Origin: Adenophora triphylla var. japonica
Lineage: Eukaryota; Streptophyta; Magnoliopsida; Asterales; Campanulaceae
NCBI GenBank assembly: GCA_022495995.1
Contig: JAFEMH010002321.1
Coordinates: 1 to 64,000, forward strand
DNA length: 64,000 bases
Reading direction: 5' to 3'
The notes under the pieces were generated by a model. That model ran no database searches. It was not told the DNA's origin and saw only the letters and a program-made list of their open reading frames with translations. Position numbers and translations under genes: made by a program. Below are positions 1 to 9,805 of this stretch, one piece after another; the stretch's first letter is position 1, and each line of letters starts with the position of its first letter.

Positions 1-886
1 AGAGATGTTTTGCTTAGGCCCCTCGATGAGTGATAATGATGAAAGTGTATGGCCATACCGGTGCGATTAGATTATCATTATACTCGGAATCGAGAAAGCA
101 TTGAACAAAGACAATTTGTGAGGACCATGACTTGTGTTCAATATAACATTGTGAGACAAAGGAAGAAATGGAAGTGTACCATTGGAAAGCGTGAACTCTT
201 ACGTTGCATTATTTGGGTAGACATAATGGCTTGCTAGAGTCCGCTTATGTCTTATGAGGGTCGATATGATCGAGCTCATTGCAAACATAATGTAATCCTA
301 TTGGGTCACACCTGACTAGAATGAATTGAATAAACCAGATGAAGAATGATTGAGAGAAACCTGATGTGACTTGATGTATCGCGCGACAGAACTAAGTCCA
401 TGGGACTCGTCTGGTCGTGCGACACTCTAAGACCATAGAGGTATTTTCGGACTGGTTTCCTAATTTGATTAGGAAACAAATATTGATGCTAAAGTAGTAT
501 AAATATAACAGTCTGTCGGCCCTAAAAAGCTAGCAAGGAAATTACGAAAGAAATTCACAACATATACTCTCAATATTCTTCATAGGTTTAAGAGATCTAG
601 CAATCTTCAAGAAGCTTTTCTTGGTTCATTCAAAGGTGTGGATACTGAAAGAGGGTCGCTCGTTCATCGATCAAGGCCTAGAGTTCAAGCAATCTAAAGA
701 ACGAAGTTTGTGATTCGAAATCACATAATCAAATCGTTCGATAGCTCAAGAACGGAAAGCGTTCAAGGTTGGTTATTTCTATCTCATAGGAATTCAAGTT
801 AATTGTATAGAACGGATCCTAGGCTCTTGGGTTTTGTGTTATTTAGATGCTTAATTCCGCTGCGCATGGACCCATAAAACCCAGCG
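1..886 (+). repeat. LTR of copia A (3' part only)
   Basis: This aligns with 41,694-42,580 of the complete A' LTR (41,694-43,049), so about the first 470 bases lie outside the window. The terminal CA is changed to CG at 885-886, directly before the primer binding site. A TATA box lies at 498-506, and two GTCG..CGAC-type palindromes (about 384-393 and 414-423) lie 75-115 bases upstream of it. Bases 320-520 are much less similar to the right copy than the rest. Confidence 0.85.
498..506 (+). promoter_or_regulatory. TATA box of copia A LTR
   Basis: TATAAATAT is conserved at the mirrored site 42,081-42,073 in A'. It is placed as expected for the U3/R border of a 1.36 kb LTR. Promoter activity is inferred. 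Confidence 0.6.
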
Positions 887-887
887 G

Positions 888-900
888 TGGTATCGAAGGC
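888..900 (+). other. Primer binding site of copia A (initiator-Met tRNA type, mutated)
   Basis: TGGTATCGAAGGC lies one base after the LTR end. The mirrored A' site reads TGGTATCATAGCC, nearer to the usual TGGTATCAGAGCC complementary to the 3' end of initiator methionine tRNA. Confidence 0.75.
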
Positions 901-2269
901 CCCGTTTGTATCATTAAGTTTGAATTAACATGCTAGAAAAGTAATATAAATCGTTTATATGTTCTTTTGCATGTTTTGTATGCGATAGATTAATTGTTTT
1001 TGAAACAATATGCCTAAATCGTGTTCTAATGATATTGAATTAAATTTGTTAAAAGTCGTTTGCATGATTTAATTGCTCTGTGATTTAGAATTGATTGAAT
1101 CTGCAAATCTGCATCTGGCTTCATGGTGTCACGCGACATAGTATGTCTATGTCACACGACAGATCATGGCTGATGGCCTCTCTAGGTCGTGCGACAGATC
1201 AAGACTCTGGGAGTCTCTATCACGCGACAAATCAAGCCCAATCTGGGCAGAATCAGTTTGTTGAACAATCTTGTTAATCTGTGAATGTGTTTACAACCTG
1301 ATACGTTTATGTGTTAATCTGGATGCTATAAATTTAGTTTATAGGGCTATGCTAGATTAATTTATTGTTTATGCATTCTTAGTTAATTAAAATATGATTT
1401 TATTAATAGTTGCGATGCATGAATTATGTGTTCTTAAATGTTAAGATTTTTAGATGTTTAGTTGAAACAATATATTGCAATTTCCGGAATACTTAGATTG
1501 AAACATTAAAATTTTGGTTTTATGATTGTTTATGAGAAACAAGTCATTTTACGCGAAATTTAAAAGGAAACTTATTGTTTATAAAAGGTAGTGATTATGT
1601 TGCCAAATCAGAGCTGATTTCTGATTGTGCATGTCTAGGAAAGTTCTATCGAAGGAGAGATTTGGTACTTAAGTAGTCCTTGTGGCTCTCCTATCTTCCT
1701 GGAAACTTACCTGGTGCACAGTTATGACTATCTTTGTTGATGTGCTTATAATCTACTTTTAAGAACCTTTATTTAACTTTTAAGTTCTTTATGCCAATTC
1801 ATGATTAAAACACTTGAGACCATTCGGATAGTTTTGGGTGGGCTTGCCATAAAAAGGTACTTTGATTCTATTCGAATGCGAGCAAGATGAGGAAATGGTG
1901 GTTCCTATACGTTTAAAGTGAATGAACTTAATTGGGTTATCAAAATGGTTTTGGACCCAAGGCATAAGATGAGATTAAAATATGCCTAGACATATGATGT
2001 CTTGAATAAATCTCATAAAAGATCTAAGAGTCATATATGTGATATGATTGATGTTTCTACCTAATTAATTTAATTTTGAGCGGTTTGCCATAGAAAACTT
2101 GAAATTAAATTAAAGTTGGATCTTAGCCCATTAAATGTATATTATGCTTATTTGCATTAGAAGGTGTATAATTTAGTGGGAGCATTTTATGTAAATGCAT
2201 TATATTTCTCATATGATATGTTTACTTATATGTGTTCATATTTTATGTATATCTTTTTGTAGAATAAAT
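901..2269 (+). other. Long untranslated leader of copia A
   Basis: About 1.37 kb lies between the primer binding site and the gag ATG, long for a copia element. It is AT-rich with no credible open frame. It contains the palindrome array at 1,128-1,228. The mirrored leader (40,308-41,679) has the same length and layout. Confidence 0.7.
1128..1228 (+). repeat. Array of four GTCR-NN-YGAC palindromes in the A leader
   Basis: Near-palindromic ten-mers occur at 1,128-1137 (gtcacgcgac), 1,151-1,160 (gtcacacgac), 1,186-1,195 (gtcgtgcgac) and 1,219-1,228 (atcacgcgac). Small dyads such as gactctgggagtc lie between them. The right copy at 41,345-41,455 has gtcgcgtgac and gtcgcacgac versions. Function is unknown. 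Confidence 0.75.
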
Positions 2270-3160
2270 GGCATCAAACAATAATCACTGTCCTTTGCGA
2301 TCTCTCCTTGAGAAGGAGAAGTTGGAAGAGAATGGTATAAACTATATGGATTGAATCCATAGCGTGAGAATTGTTCTCAGGCAAGAGGAAAAATTGTACG
2401 TTCTCGAGCAACCTATTCCACCTGAACCTGCTGCCAATGCTACTAGGGCAGTGAAGGATCAATATTTGAAGCACAAGCGTGACTCTACGAGATGTTGGAT
2501 GCCTCATTCTCTCCGCCATGTGCAAGAACCTTCGAAGGATCTTGAGCACTTGGGGACTATTGATCTAAACAATCGGCGTGGAAATGTTCCAAGTTTAAGC
2601 TAGGCAAGAAAGGTACAACACAGTTCAGGTCTTGACCTCATACAAGATGAGTGAAGGACAAGTTGTTGGTCCCCATGCTCTTAAGTTGAAGGGCTACATT
2701 GACCATCTTGAAAGACTAGGTTTTCCAATTAGCCAAGAGTTGGCTACAGAGCATAATATTGAACTCATTGCCCAAAAGTTTTAGTAATTTTTATAATGCA
2801 CTATAACATGGGTGGAATGATTAAAACACCTTTAGAGTTAGTTCAAATGTTGAACAACTGCGGAAACCAATATTGTTGAGAAGAAAACCGATCAAGTGCG
2901 ATGGTTAACAAGGGAAGGGTTTCAAGGGTAAAGGAAAGGCAAGGTTGCTAATCCTAAGGCAAATGTTTGTCAAACCCCAGAAGAGGCGCCAAGCCTAAAG
3001 AGGCTAAGCCCAAGTCCCAAGAGGGCCTTGATGCCTTCCATTGCAATAAGATTGGACATTGGAGGAGAAACTGCACCAAATACAAGGAAGCACTGAAGAA
3101 GAGCAAAGGAGTTGCTTCGACTTCAGGTATCTTTGTTATAAATATATTCCTATCTACTTC
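2270..3160 (+). pseudogene. Copia A gag (nucleocapsid) remnant
   Basis: The frame opens at the ATG at 2,270 and reads MASNNNH..LRSLLEKEKLEENGINYMD, then hits a stop where copia gag normally has Trp. It resumes as RIVLRQEEKLYVLEQPIPPEP and continues through shifted frames to about 2,800. The zinc knuckle near 3,040 has lost its first cysteine (A-F-H-C-N-K-I-G-H-W-R-R-N-C instead of C-x2-C-x4-H-x4-C); the right copy still has it. The product would be the capsid/nucleocapsid polyprotein. The premature stop is shared with A' at the same codon. Confidence 0.8.
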
Positions 3161-4220
3161 TAGTTCTTGGGTATTGGATACCGGATGTGGAACTCACATT
3201 TGTCTAAATGTGCAGGGTCTAAAGAAAAGAAGGATGCTTAAGGAAGGTGAAGTGGACCTACGTGTGGGGAATGGAGCAAGAGTTGCTGCATTAGCCGTAG
3301 AAACTTATGAAGTTACTTTGCCTATTGGACTAATACTTGTTTTGAACAATTGTTATTACGTTTCAGCTTTAAGTAGGAATATTATTTCGATTTCATGTTT
3401 GGATAATGAAGGTTTTAATTTTCTTATATGTGATAAGAAATTTTCCATTCACAAGAGTGATATGCATTATTGTAATGCTGTTTCATTCAATGGCCTTTAT
3501 ATTCTTGATGTTGAAAATCGTGATAATGATGTCTATAACATTAACAAGAAATCTAAACCCAATGATGTAAACCACACTTACTTATGGCATTGTCGTCTTG
3601 GCCATATAAACGAGAAACGCATTTCTAAACTCCATAAAGATGGATTTTTGGACTCACATGATTATGAATCATATGAGACATGCGAGTCTTGTTTACTTGG
3701 CAAGATGACCAAGGACCCATTTACCAAATCTGGTGAAAGGGCGGGCGACTTATTAGGACTCATACATACCGATGTATGTGGGCCTACGAGTAGCGATGCT
3801 AGGGGAGGATTTCGGTACTTCATAACATTCACTGATGATTATAGTAGATTTGGATATGTTTATCTAATGAAACATAAAAGTGAATCTTTGAGATATTTTG
3901 AATATTTCAAAATGAGGTACAAAACCAACTTGGTAAAACTATTAAAGTACTTCAATCCGATCAAGGTGGTGAATATTTGAGCCAAGAATTTGTGATCATC
4001 TTAAGAGTTGTGGAATCGTTTTAGAACTCTCTCCACCAGAAACACCACAATGGAATGGTGTGTACGAGAGGAGGAATAGAACCTTGTTGGCCATGGTTCG
4101 TTCTATGATGAGTCAAGTTGAGCTTCCTTTATCCTTTTGGGGACATGCACTAGAAGCTGCTTTGCTTTCACTATAAACAGAGTTCCTACCAAATTGGTTC
4201 AAAAGACCCCATATGAGATG
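3161..4220 (+). pseudogene. Copia A protease, GAG-pre-integrase and integrase remnant
   Basis: An open frame runs to about 3,980 and continues in shifted frames to 4,220. Protease carries the active-site triad in WVLDTGCGTHIC. The GAG-pre-integrase zinc region shows WHCRLGHI and CESCLLGK. The integrase core starts at HTDVCGP (first catalytic Asp), and after a frameshift near 3,950 come the Q-G-G-E-Y and WNGVYERRN blocks (second Asp region, catalytic Glu). The element is cut at 4,220 by the C LTR, so the integrase C-terminus, reverse transcriptase and RNase H are missing. Confidence 0.85.
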
Positions 4221-4527
4221 TGCATGCAAAAATCCCAAATAATCACATGGTATCAAATAAGATAAGCATTCAAGGCAATGTACAAGTAGACAAGATATAA
4301 ACGAGAGAGAAAGTGCAGGGTCTACCTATTGTAGTCCATAAGGTAAAAGCACCATTAGTATGGTGTTTACCCCTTCAAAACACCAACAAAATGATTACCC
4401 TTGGACCTTGCTTAGATGTGTGTGTGTGTGAGGAGGGAGGTGAGTGTGTGTTTCTCTCTCTTCTCACATATTCGGCAGAGTAACCTTTCTTGCCAAAATC
4501 CTCCTTTAAAATGATCAGCAAAGCCCT

Positions 4528-4536
4528 TTATTTATA
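4528..4536 (-). promoter_or_regulatory. TATA-like box on the minus strand of the C LTR with adjacent palindromes
   Basis: TATAAATAA reads on the minus strand. TGTCGTACGACA lies 22 bases and TGTCGGACGACA about 65 bases upstream in that sense. This is opposite to the orientation given by the primer binding site, so it may be an antisense or bidirectional promoter, or chance. It is conserved at the mirrored site. Confidence 0.4.
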
Positions 4537-4558
4537 GGCATGCTGAGAGGAGGTCCTA

Positions 4559-4613
4559 TGTCGTACGACATGGAGCTTTAACCGCCTTAGGTCTGCATCT
4601 GTGTCGGACGACA
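4559..4613. repeat. Pair of GTCG..CGAC palindromes in the C LTR
   Basis: Perfect 12-bp palindrome TGTCGTACGACA (4,559-4,570) and near-palindrome TGTCGGACGACA (4,602-4,613) are both preserved at 38,002-38,013 and 37,960-37,971. Confidence 0.8.
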
Positions 4614-5322
4614 GGTCATTCCTAGGACGGAATTGGGCCGAAGGGAGCCGGGTCAGGAGGAATCAAATGGATGAAAGTAAATAAATAAATAAATGAATAA
4701 TGAAGGCCCAAAATGCATTTTAAATAAATAAGCGAGCCCAAAACTAAATGCATCTAAATGAAAGCATACCCAAAAACACGAGTTCGGGTCGGGGTACTCA
4801 CACCTACAAACCCTAGGAAGATAGAACGTAACCAACATTGGTGAGATCTCCTTCCGCACTTTAAACAATGTTTTAAATTTCAAGTCTTCAAATACATTAT
4901 TGATTTAAATATATTGTTTACAATGTAGCCTTTATTTACTATATGCTCGTATATCCAAACCATCCAAACGATCCCACAAGACCTTCCATTGCACTATGGA
5001 GGTCTGACGGTGATAGCGGTTTGTTAATATTCCCTGCACAATCTTTCCATTATTTACTTTTAAATGCATTTTATCTAAAAGCACACACATACACACACAT
5101 AACTTCTAAAGAAAAGGGTACAGAAAGACTCATGAAAATGATGCGACTCGGGTGAGCACAAAAATCTCTTCCCGAGGCGTAACCTGACCTCTGAACTCAA
5201 AAATCTCAACACACAACAAACAAAAGCCTTTTCTCAATATTTTGGGCATAATCAAAACGGCGTGGCGACTCTACATTTTCAAATAAAGAAAGCCGTCCGC
5301 GTACGGATCGTGTAATTTCAGT

Positions 5323-5340
5323 TGGCAACTCTGCTGGGGA
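5323..5340 (+). other. Primer binding site of element C (Tat/Ogre type)
   Basis: TGGCAACTCTGCTGGGGA starts two bases after the LTR. It resembles the TGGCGACTC-GCTGGGGA site of Ogre/Tat elements (arginine tRNA type, from general knowledge of the group). The mirrored site is 37,250-37,233. Confidence 0.75.
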
Positions 5341-5504
5341 TGCTATTGTTTAAAAAAAAATACTTTTTTTAAATAAAGTATTTTTTAAAACAAGGATGAG
5401 GGTCAAACTTTCGTTTTGCCTTTTCTTTGGCTGTAATGTGTGTATGTGTATGTTTTAATTTTTTTTCTTATTCAAAAAAATACAAAAAATGCATCATAAC
5501 ATAT
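5341..5504 (+). other. Stub of element C leader, cut by D
   Basis: This AT-rich leader contains A and T runs. It ends exactly where the D LTR begins. Nothing coding is visible. Confidence 0.6.
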
Positions 5505-7248
5505 TGTGATGATGTGTGAATGTATCGAAAATTTTCCCATTTTTGTTTGAAAAAATCAACGAAACGGAGTCGCCACGCCATTTTAATTTTGAGGGCCAAA
5601 ACTTTGAAAAAAGCCCGAGATCAGAGATTTAGGTTCGGAGGTCATGTTACACGCCGGGAAGGACGTTAGTGTGCACCCGGAATGCCTCGTAAAACGAGTC
5701 TTCCAAGCTGAAAATCATTTGTGTGTGTCTGTGTGTGTCTGTGTGTTTTGGCCAAAATACTTTGAAACTCAGAAAAGTAAAAATAGGGATATCTTTTCAA
5801 GACTTTAAACTGATCCCATGATTTTTTGGGGGATTTTTGGATTGAGATTTGGTACTCAAAAGACCTTTTGAAGTTGAGAGCCATTTCTGCCAGAATGAAA
5901 AAGGCAGTGGACCTTTGATTTTGAAATGGATTCAAGGGTCTTAAAACTTCATAATCTGGATAAACTCAGAGAATGAAAGTTGTTCTAGACACCTTAAATA
6001 AGATTTGTGCGTAGGAATTTTCTATTTTGGAAAAGATTTGAGGGGTCAAAACCTTCTGGAAACCTCAGATATGAGATCTGGATTCCCAGAAGCTGATGAA
6101 CTAGCCTCTGAAAGAAAATTTGAAAAGAGGAGTTTTACTCACCCAAAAAATAAAGTAAAAATATGTCTGGAAATCTCTGGATGTTGGCTACAAAAAGTGT
6201 TTTGTAGTCAACACCAAATTCCAAGTTCATCTGTGTCCAAAAATTAAGACAATGGACTGAGGTCTGGGAAAATTGCTACTGGACAGCAACTTCTCAAGAA
6301 GGAGAATATGATTTTAAAAGGGGGTTTTGCATCCATGCTTGTCCCCATTTCCCTAGGTTTTGGTTAGTGATCACTAGACATTTTAGTGGTGAATCAACTA
6401 TACCAAACCATCCTTGGTGTACATTAGGACTAAGCATTTCATTTGCTTGGGAAGGGGATTTTTATCCTTTGAAAATGAGATTTTATGCTTGAAAATGGTT
6501 TTTAGGGTTTTGAAAATGAGTTTTCTTTGCAAGAAAGTAAGAGAACTTGAAAATAATGTTGATCTTTGTAGAAGATCATCCATGGAAGATGGTCTTCCAT
6601 GGTGATCTTCTTAGATCTAAAACAAGAAGATGAAGGAACTACATTTTGTAGTTTGAAGATGCATGCATGGTTGAGATTTAGGGTTAGGAGAAGGAGGGTT
6701 TACCAATCTTCCTTGTGTTCTTGAGTGTTTGCCTTGAGTGTATGAGTGTTTAGGGCTTTAATATGAGAGTGAGTGGATGAGTATGAATTGGGAAAGATTG
6801 GAGAGAAAATGGTGACAATTCAAGTGAATTCTCCTTGTTTTCTCTCTATATTTCGCCGAGGTTCGGTGCAAAATGTGTTGTGGCTCTTTATTTTTGTATT
6901 TGGAGGGCTCAATTTATAGCCCTCTGGAAATTGCAATCCCATCCGCGCGGACGGGAACCCTCGGCGTGCACTATTCATTAAATGCGGCTCCGGCTTTGGA
7001 CAAGAGGAATATTTCTTTTTGAAATTCAAATTAGGCGGCCGAGTTTATGTTTCCGGCATTTCTATTTATGGTTTTCTTCTTTTGTTTTTCTTTTTTGAGA
7101 TTCTTTTTAAGGTTTAACCTTAAATAACAATGCCCATTTACCCTCACTTTGTTAGAAAGGTTAGGATTGTTAGGAATTGTTAGAAATGTTATAACTTTCG
7201 TTAATTTTCTAACGAAAATTCTAACAAGCTCAAATTGGAGCACTTAGA
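5505..7248 (-). repeat. 3' LTR of element D
   Basis: In sense it starts near the purine tract at 7,248 (TC for the usual TG; the other two copies keep TGTAAGTGCTCC) and ends CATCATCACA at 5,505. Length is 1,744 bases. It shares the bulk of its sequence with 23,345-25,145 and with 35,334-37,068. It has a TATA box (6,918-6,911), a TG microsatellite near 5,720, and the CATCCGCGCGGACG palindrome (6,940-6,953). Confidence 0.85.
6911..6953 (-). promoter_or_regulatory. D LTR core promoter: CG palindrome plus TATA box
   Basis: In sense, the palindromic CGTCCGCGCGGATG is followed 21 bases later by TATAAATT in the context GGGCTATAAATTGAGCCC. The same arrangement is kept at 35,624-35,670. In the 5' LTR copy (about 24,790-24,850) both parts are degraded. 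The module GCAATCC + palindrome also lies upstream of both antisense genes. CGCG cores are known targets of plant CAMTA factors; any such binding here is inference. Confidence 0.55.
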
Positions 7249-7265
7249 GTAGCCCCTCGGCGACG
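7249..7265 (-). other. Polypurine tract of element D
   Basis: In minus sense the bases directly before the 3' LTR read GCCGAGGGGCTAC. The mirrored copy reads GTAGAGGGCTGC before TGTAAG. Confidence 0.5.
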
Positions 7266-7610
7266 GCGCTTTCGAAGGAAGCGGGGTCGTCGATAAGAGT
7301 AAGGCTCCATATTTGGCGGGATGATCGAGTGATCGGGTGGTGAACCTAGCGATAGGCTACCTACGTATCCCGAATGGGAATCAAGCCGATCGTAGTTCGG
7401 GTCTTTGACCACTGGAGATGATGGCGTTTTAGGTGCCTCGAGCGATGAGCGAGTTCTGCGATCGGTTCTTTGGAAAGAAACTCTGCTTTGAGGATAAGAG
7501 ATGACCATTTTCGGTCGATGGCTATCCGCTCTGTTGGGGATAGGAATGACCATTTTCGGTCGATGGCTATCTCTGGCAGGGATGATTGCGATTTATCGCT
7601 TTCCTAGTGA

Positions 7611-7768
7611 TAGCGTCTTAGGTGCCTCGAACCTTGGAGATGGCGTTTTAGGTGCCTCGAACCTTGGAGATGGCGTTTTAGGTGCCTCGAACCTTGATGA
7701 TGATGGCGTTTTAGGTGCCTCGAACCTTGGAGATGGCGTTTTAGGTGCCTCGAACCTTGATTTGAAAT
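7611..7768 (+). repeat. 30-bp tandem repeat, five units
   Basis: The unit is GGCGTTTTAGGTGCCTCGAA plus CCTTGGAGAT, with a 33-bp variant. In one plus frame it reads as a peptide repeat GDGVLGASNL inside a 112-codon open frame (7,501-7,839), but the mirrored copy (34,842-34,995, also five units) breaks that frame, so I treat it as non-coding repeat in the D 3' untranslated region. A related single unit occurs near 7,425. Confidence 0.8.
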
Positions 7769-7984
7769 GGCCTTTCGGTGGACTTCGTCTGCTGCCGAAG
7801 GAGAGGGTGGCCGTTTTGGTCGAGGAAATTTGGACCTAATGATAGGCTACCTACGTATCCCTAGTGGGAATCAAGCCCTTTCGTAGTTCGAGTACTACTC
7901 GAGATTCCGTTGGCTTTTGGGATTCCGTTAACTTTCTTTGAGGATTTCGTTAGCCTTTCTTTGAGGAAAATCGAGACGTATTCG

Positions 7985-9515
7985 TGCAGGGAATTGGTCT
8001 TACGTTTGGCTACCGTTGGATGATTTTGATGAAAGATACGGGATCTCGTTATCTTTCTCGGGAAATCGGTCTTACGTTTGGCTTGCCGTTGGATGATTTT
8101 GATGAAAGATACGGGATCTCGTTATCTTTCTCGGGAAATCGGTCTTACGTTTCTTGTAGGGAATGATTTTGATGAAAGATACGGGATCCGTTATCTTTCT
8201 CGGGGCACTCGGTCTTACGTTTATTGGCTAGGGAATAATTTTGATGAAAGATACGGGATCTCGTTATCTTTCTCGGGGAAATCGGTCTTACGTTTCTTTG
8301 CCGGGGAATGATTTTGATGAAAGATACGGGATCCGTTATCTTTCTCGGGGCACTCGGTCTTACGTTTGGCTATAGGGTAATGATTTTGATGAAAGATACG
8401 GGATCCGTTATCTTTCTCGGGGCACTCGGTCTTACGTTTGGCTATAGGGAATGATTTTGATGAAAGATACGGGATCCGTTATCTTTCTCGGGGCACTCGG
8501 TCTTACGTTTTGCTAGGGAATGATTTTGATGAAAGATACGGGATCAGTTATCTTTCTCGGGGCACTCGGTCTTACGTTTGTTTGGCTAGGGAATGATTTT
8601 GATGAAAGATACGGGATCCGTTATCTTTCTCGGGGCACTCGGTCTTACGTTTTACTGCCGAGGAATGATTTTGATGAAAGATACGGGATCCGTTATCTTT
8701 CTCGGGGAAATCGGTCTTACGTTTTCTTAGGGTAATGATTTTGATGAAAGATACGGGATCCGTTATCTTTCTCGGGGCACTCGGTCTTACGTTTGGCCCT
8801 TAGGAATGATTTTGATGAAAGATACGGGATCTCGTTATCTTTCTCGGGGAAATCGGTCTTACGTTTGGCTTAGGGAATGATTTTGATGAAAGATACGGGA
8901 TCTCGTTATCTTTCTCGGGGCACTCGGTCTTACGTTTGGCTGCAGGGAATGATTTTGATGAAAGAAACGGGATCTCGTTATCTTTCTCGGGGCACTCGGT
9001 CTTACGTTTTACTCCCGTTTGGTTTTGATGAAAGATACGGGATCCGTTATCTTTCTCGGGGCACTCGGTCTTACGTTTTACTGCCGTTTGGTTTTGATGA
9101 AAGATACGGGATCTCGTTATCTTTCTCGTGGCACTCGGTCTTACGTTTGACTGCCGGGGAATGATTTTGATGAAAGATACGGGATCCGTTATCTTTCTCG
9201 GGGCACTCGGTCTTACGTTTGAGCTTGGAAGATTTTGATGAAAGATACGGGATCTCGTTATCTTTCTCAGGGCACTCGGTCTTACGTTTGACTGCCGGAA
9301 ATGATTTTGATGAAAGATACGGGATCAGTTATCTTTCTCGGGGCACTCGGTCTTACGTTTGGCTAGGGGAATGATTTTGATGAAAGATACGGGATCTCGT
9401 TATCTTTCTCGGGGCACTCGGTCTTACGTTTGATTTGCTTAGGGGAATGATTTTGATGAAAGATACGGGATCCGTTATCTTTCTCGGGAAATCGGTCTTA
9501 CGTTTCTAGGGGAAT
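7985..9515 (+). repeat. 72-bp tandem (satellite-like) repeat, 21 units
   Basis: The unit core is GATGAAAGATACGGGATC, then CGTTATCTTTCTCGGG, CACTCGGTCTTACGTTT and a variable 8-15 bp linker (GGCTAGGGAATGATTTT type). I count 21 cores. It lies between the antisense genes and the 3' LTR. Hypervariable tandem repeats in the 3' untranslated region of plant LTR elements are a documented seed for satellites. Short plus-strand open frames here are by-products of the repeat. Confidence 0.9.
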
Positions 9516-9633
9516 GATTTTCTTGACAAGGGTTGACTTTGGTTAACTTTGGTTAACTCTGTCAAGTTAAGGGGCGGAATTGCGAGTCACGAAATTTTAA
9601 GGGGCAAAAGGGTCATTTTGACCCTTTGCAATC

Positions 9634-9649
9634 CTATCCGCGCGGATAG
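9634..9649. promoter_or_regulatory. Perfect 16-bp palindrome upstream of the PMD gene
   Basis: CTATCCGCGCGGATAG is preceded by TTTGCAATC. It ends 156 bases before the ATG at 9,806. A TATTAATT box follows after about 19 bases. The same palindrome lies upstream of the second antisense gene, and a variant lies in the D LTR. Confidence 0.65.
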
Positions 9650-9805
9650 GAGGGTGAAAATCGAGGGTATTAATTAGGGCCGACGCCCTTTTCTTCTTCC
9701 CCATTCAGTTTTGAAAACGGACGAGAGAGAGAGAGAAAAAGCAGGAGAAGCCATTGTTGGCCAAGAAAAGCTTCAAAAATCTTCCGATTTCTTCGATTTT
9801 GAGCA

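Larger units (their letters stand above)
1..4220 (+). mobile_element. Ty1/copia element A, 5' part (Tork-like), truncated by insertion C
   Basis: The order is LTR end, primer binding site, long leader, gag, protease, GAG-pre-integrase and integrase, all on the plus strand, as in Ty1/copia elements. The reading stops abruptly at 4,220 in the integrase C-terminal part, where a new LTR begins. The gag start and zinc-knuckle context resemble the Tork/Angela type, but the lineage is an inference. Reverse transcriptase and RNase H are absent, and several stops and frameshifts make it a dead copy. Confidence 0.85.
4221..5320 (+). repeat. LTR of Tat/Ogre-type element C
   Basis: The segment begins TGCATGCA and ends TTTCA, is 1,100 bases long, and is followed after two bases by a Tat-type primer binding site. 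Its last 170 bases, including GGCGTGGCGACTCT, resemble the 3' end of the D LTR, which supports the plus orientation and the Tat assignment. It contains TGTCGTACGACA at 4,559-4,570 and TGTCGGACGACA at 4,602-4,613. The mirrored copy is 37,253-38,354 and is nearly identical by eye. Confidence 0.8.

Noticed and set aside
5720..5745. TG/CA microsatellites (also 23,583-23,605 and 36,829-36,856) as regulatory sites
   Set aside because: Ordinary dinucleotide repeats within the D LTR, variable in length between copies.
7984..9164. Series of 60-95 codon plus-strand frames with repeated FDERYGIRYLS peptides
   Set aside because: They are translations of the 72-bp tandem repeat; unit length and linkers change the frame constantly, and the right array breaks them.
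7985..9515. CRISPR-like array
   Set aside because: Repeats are 55-60 bases with short variable linkers, inside a plant retrotransposon, without cas genes; this is a tandem repeat.
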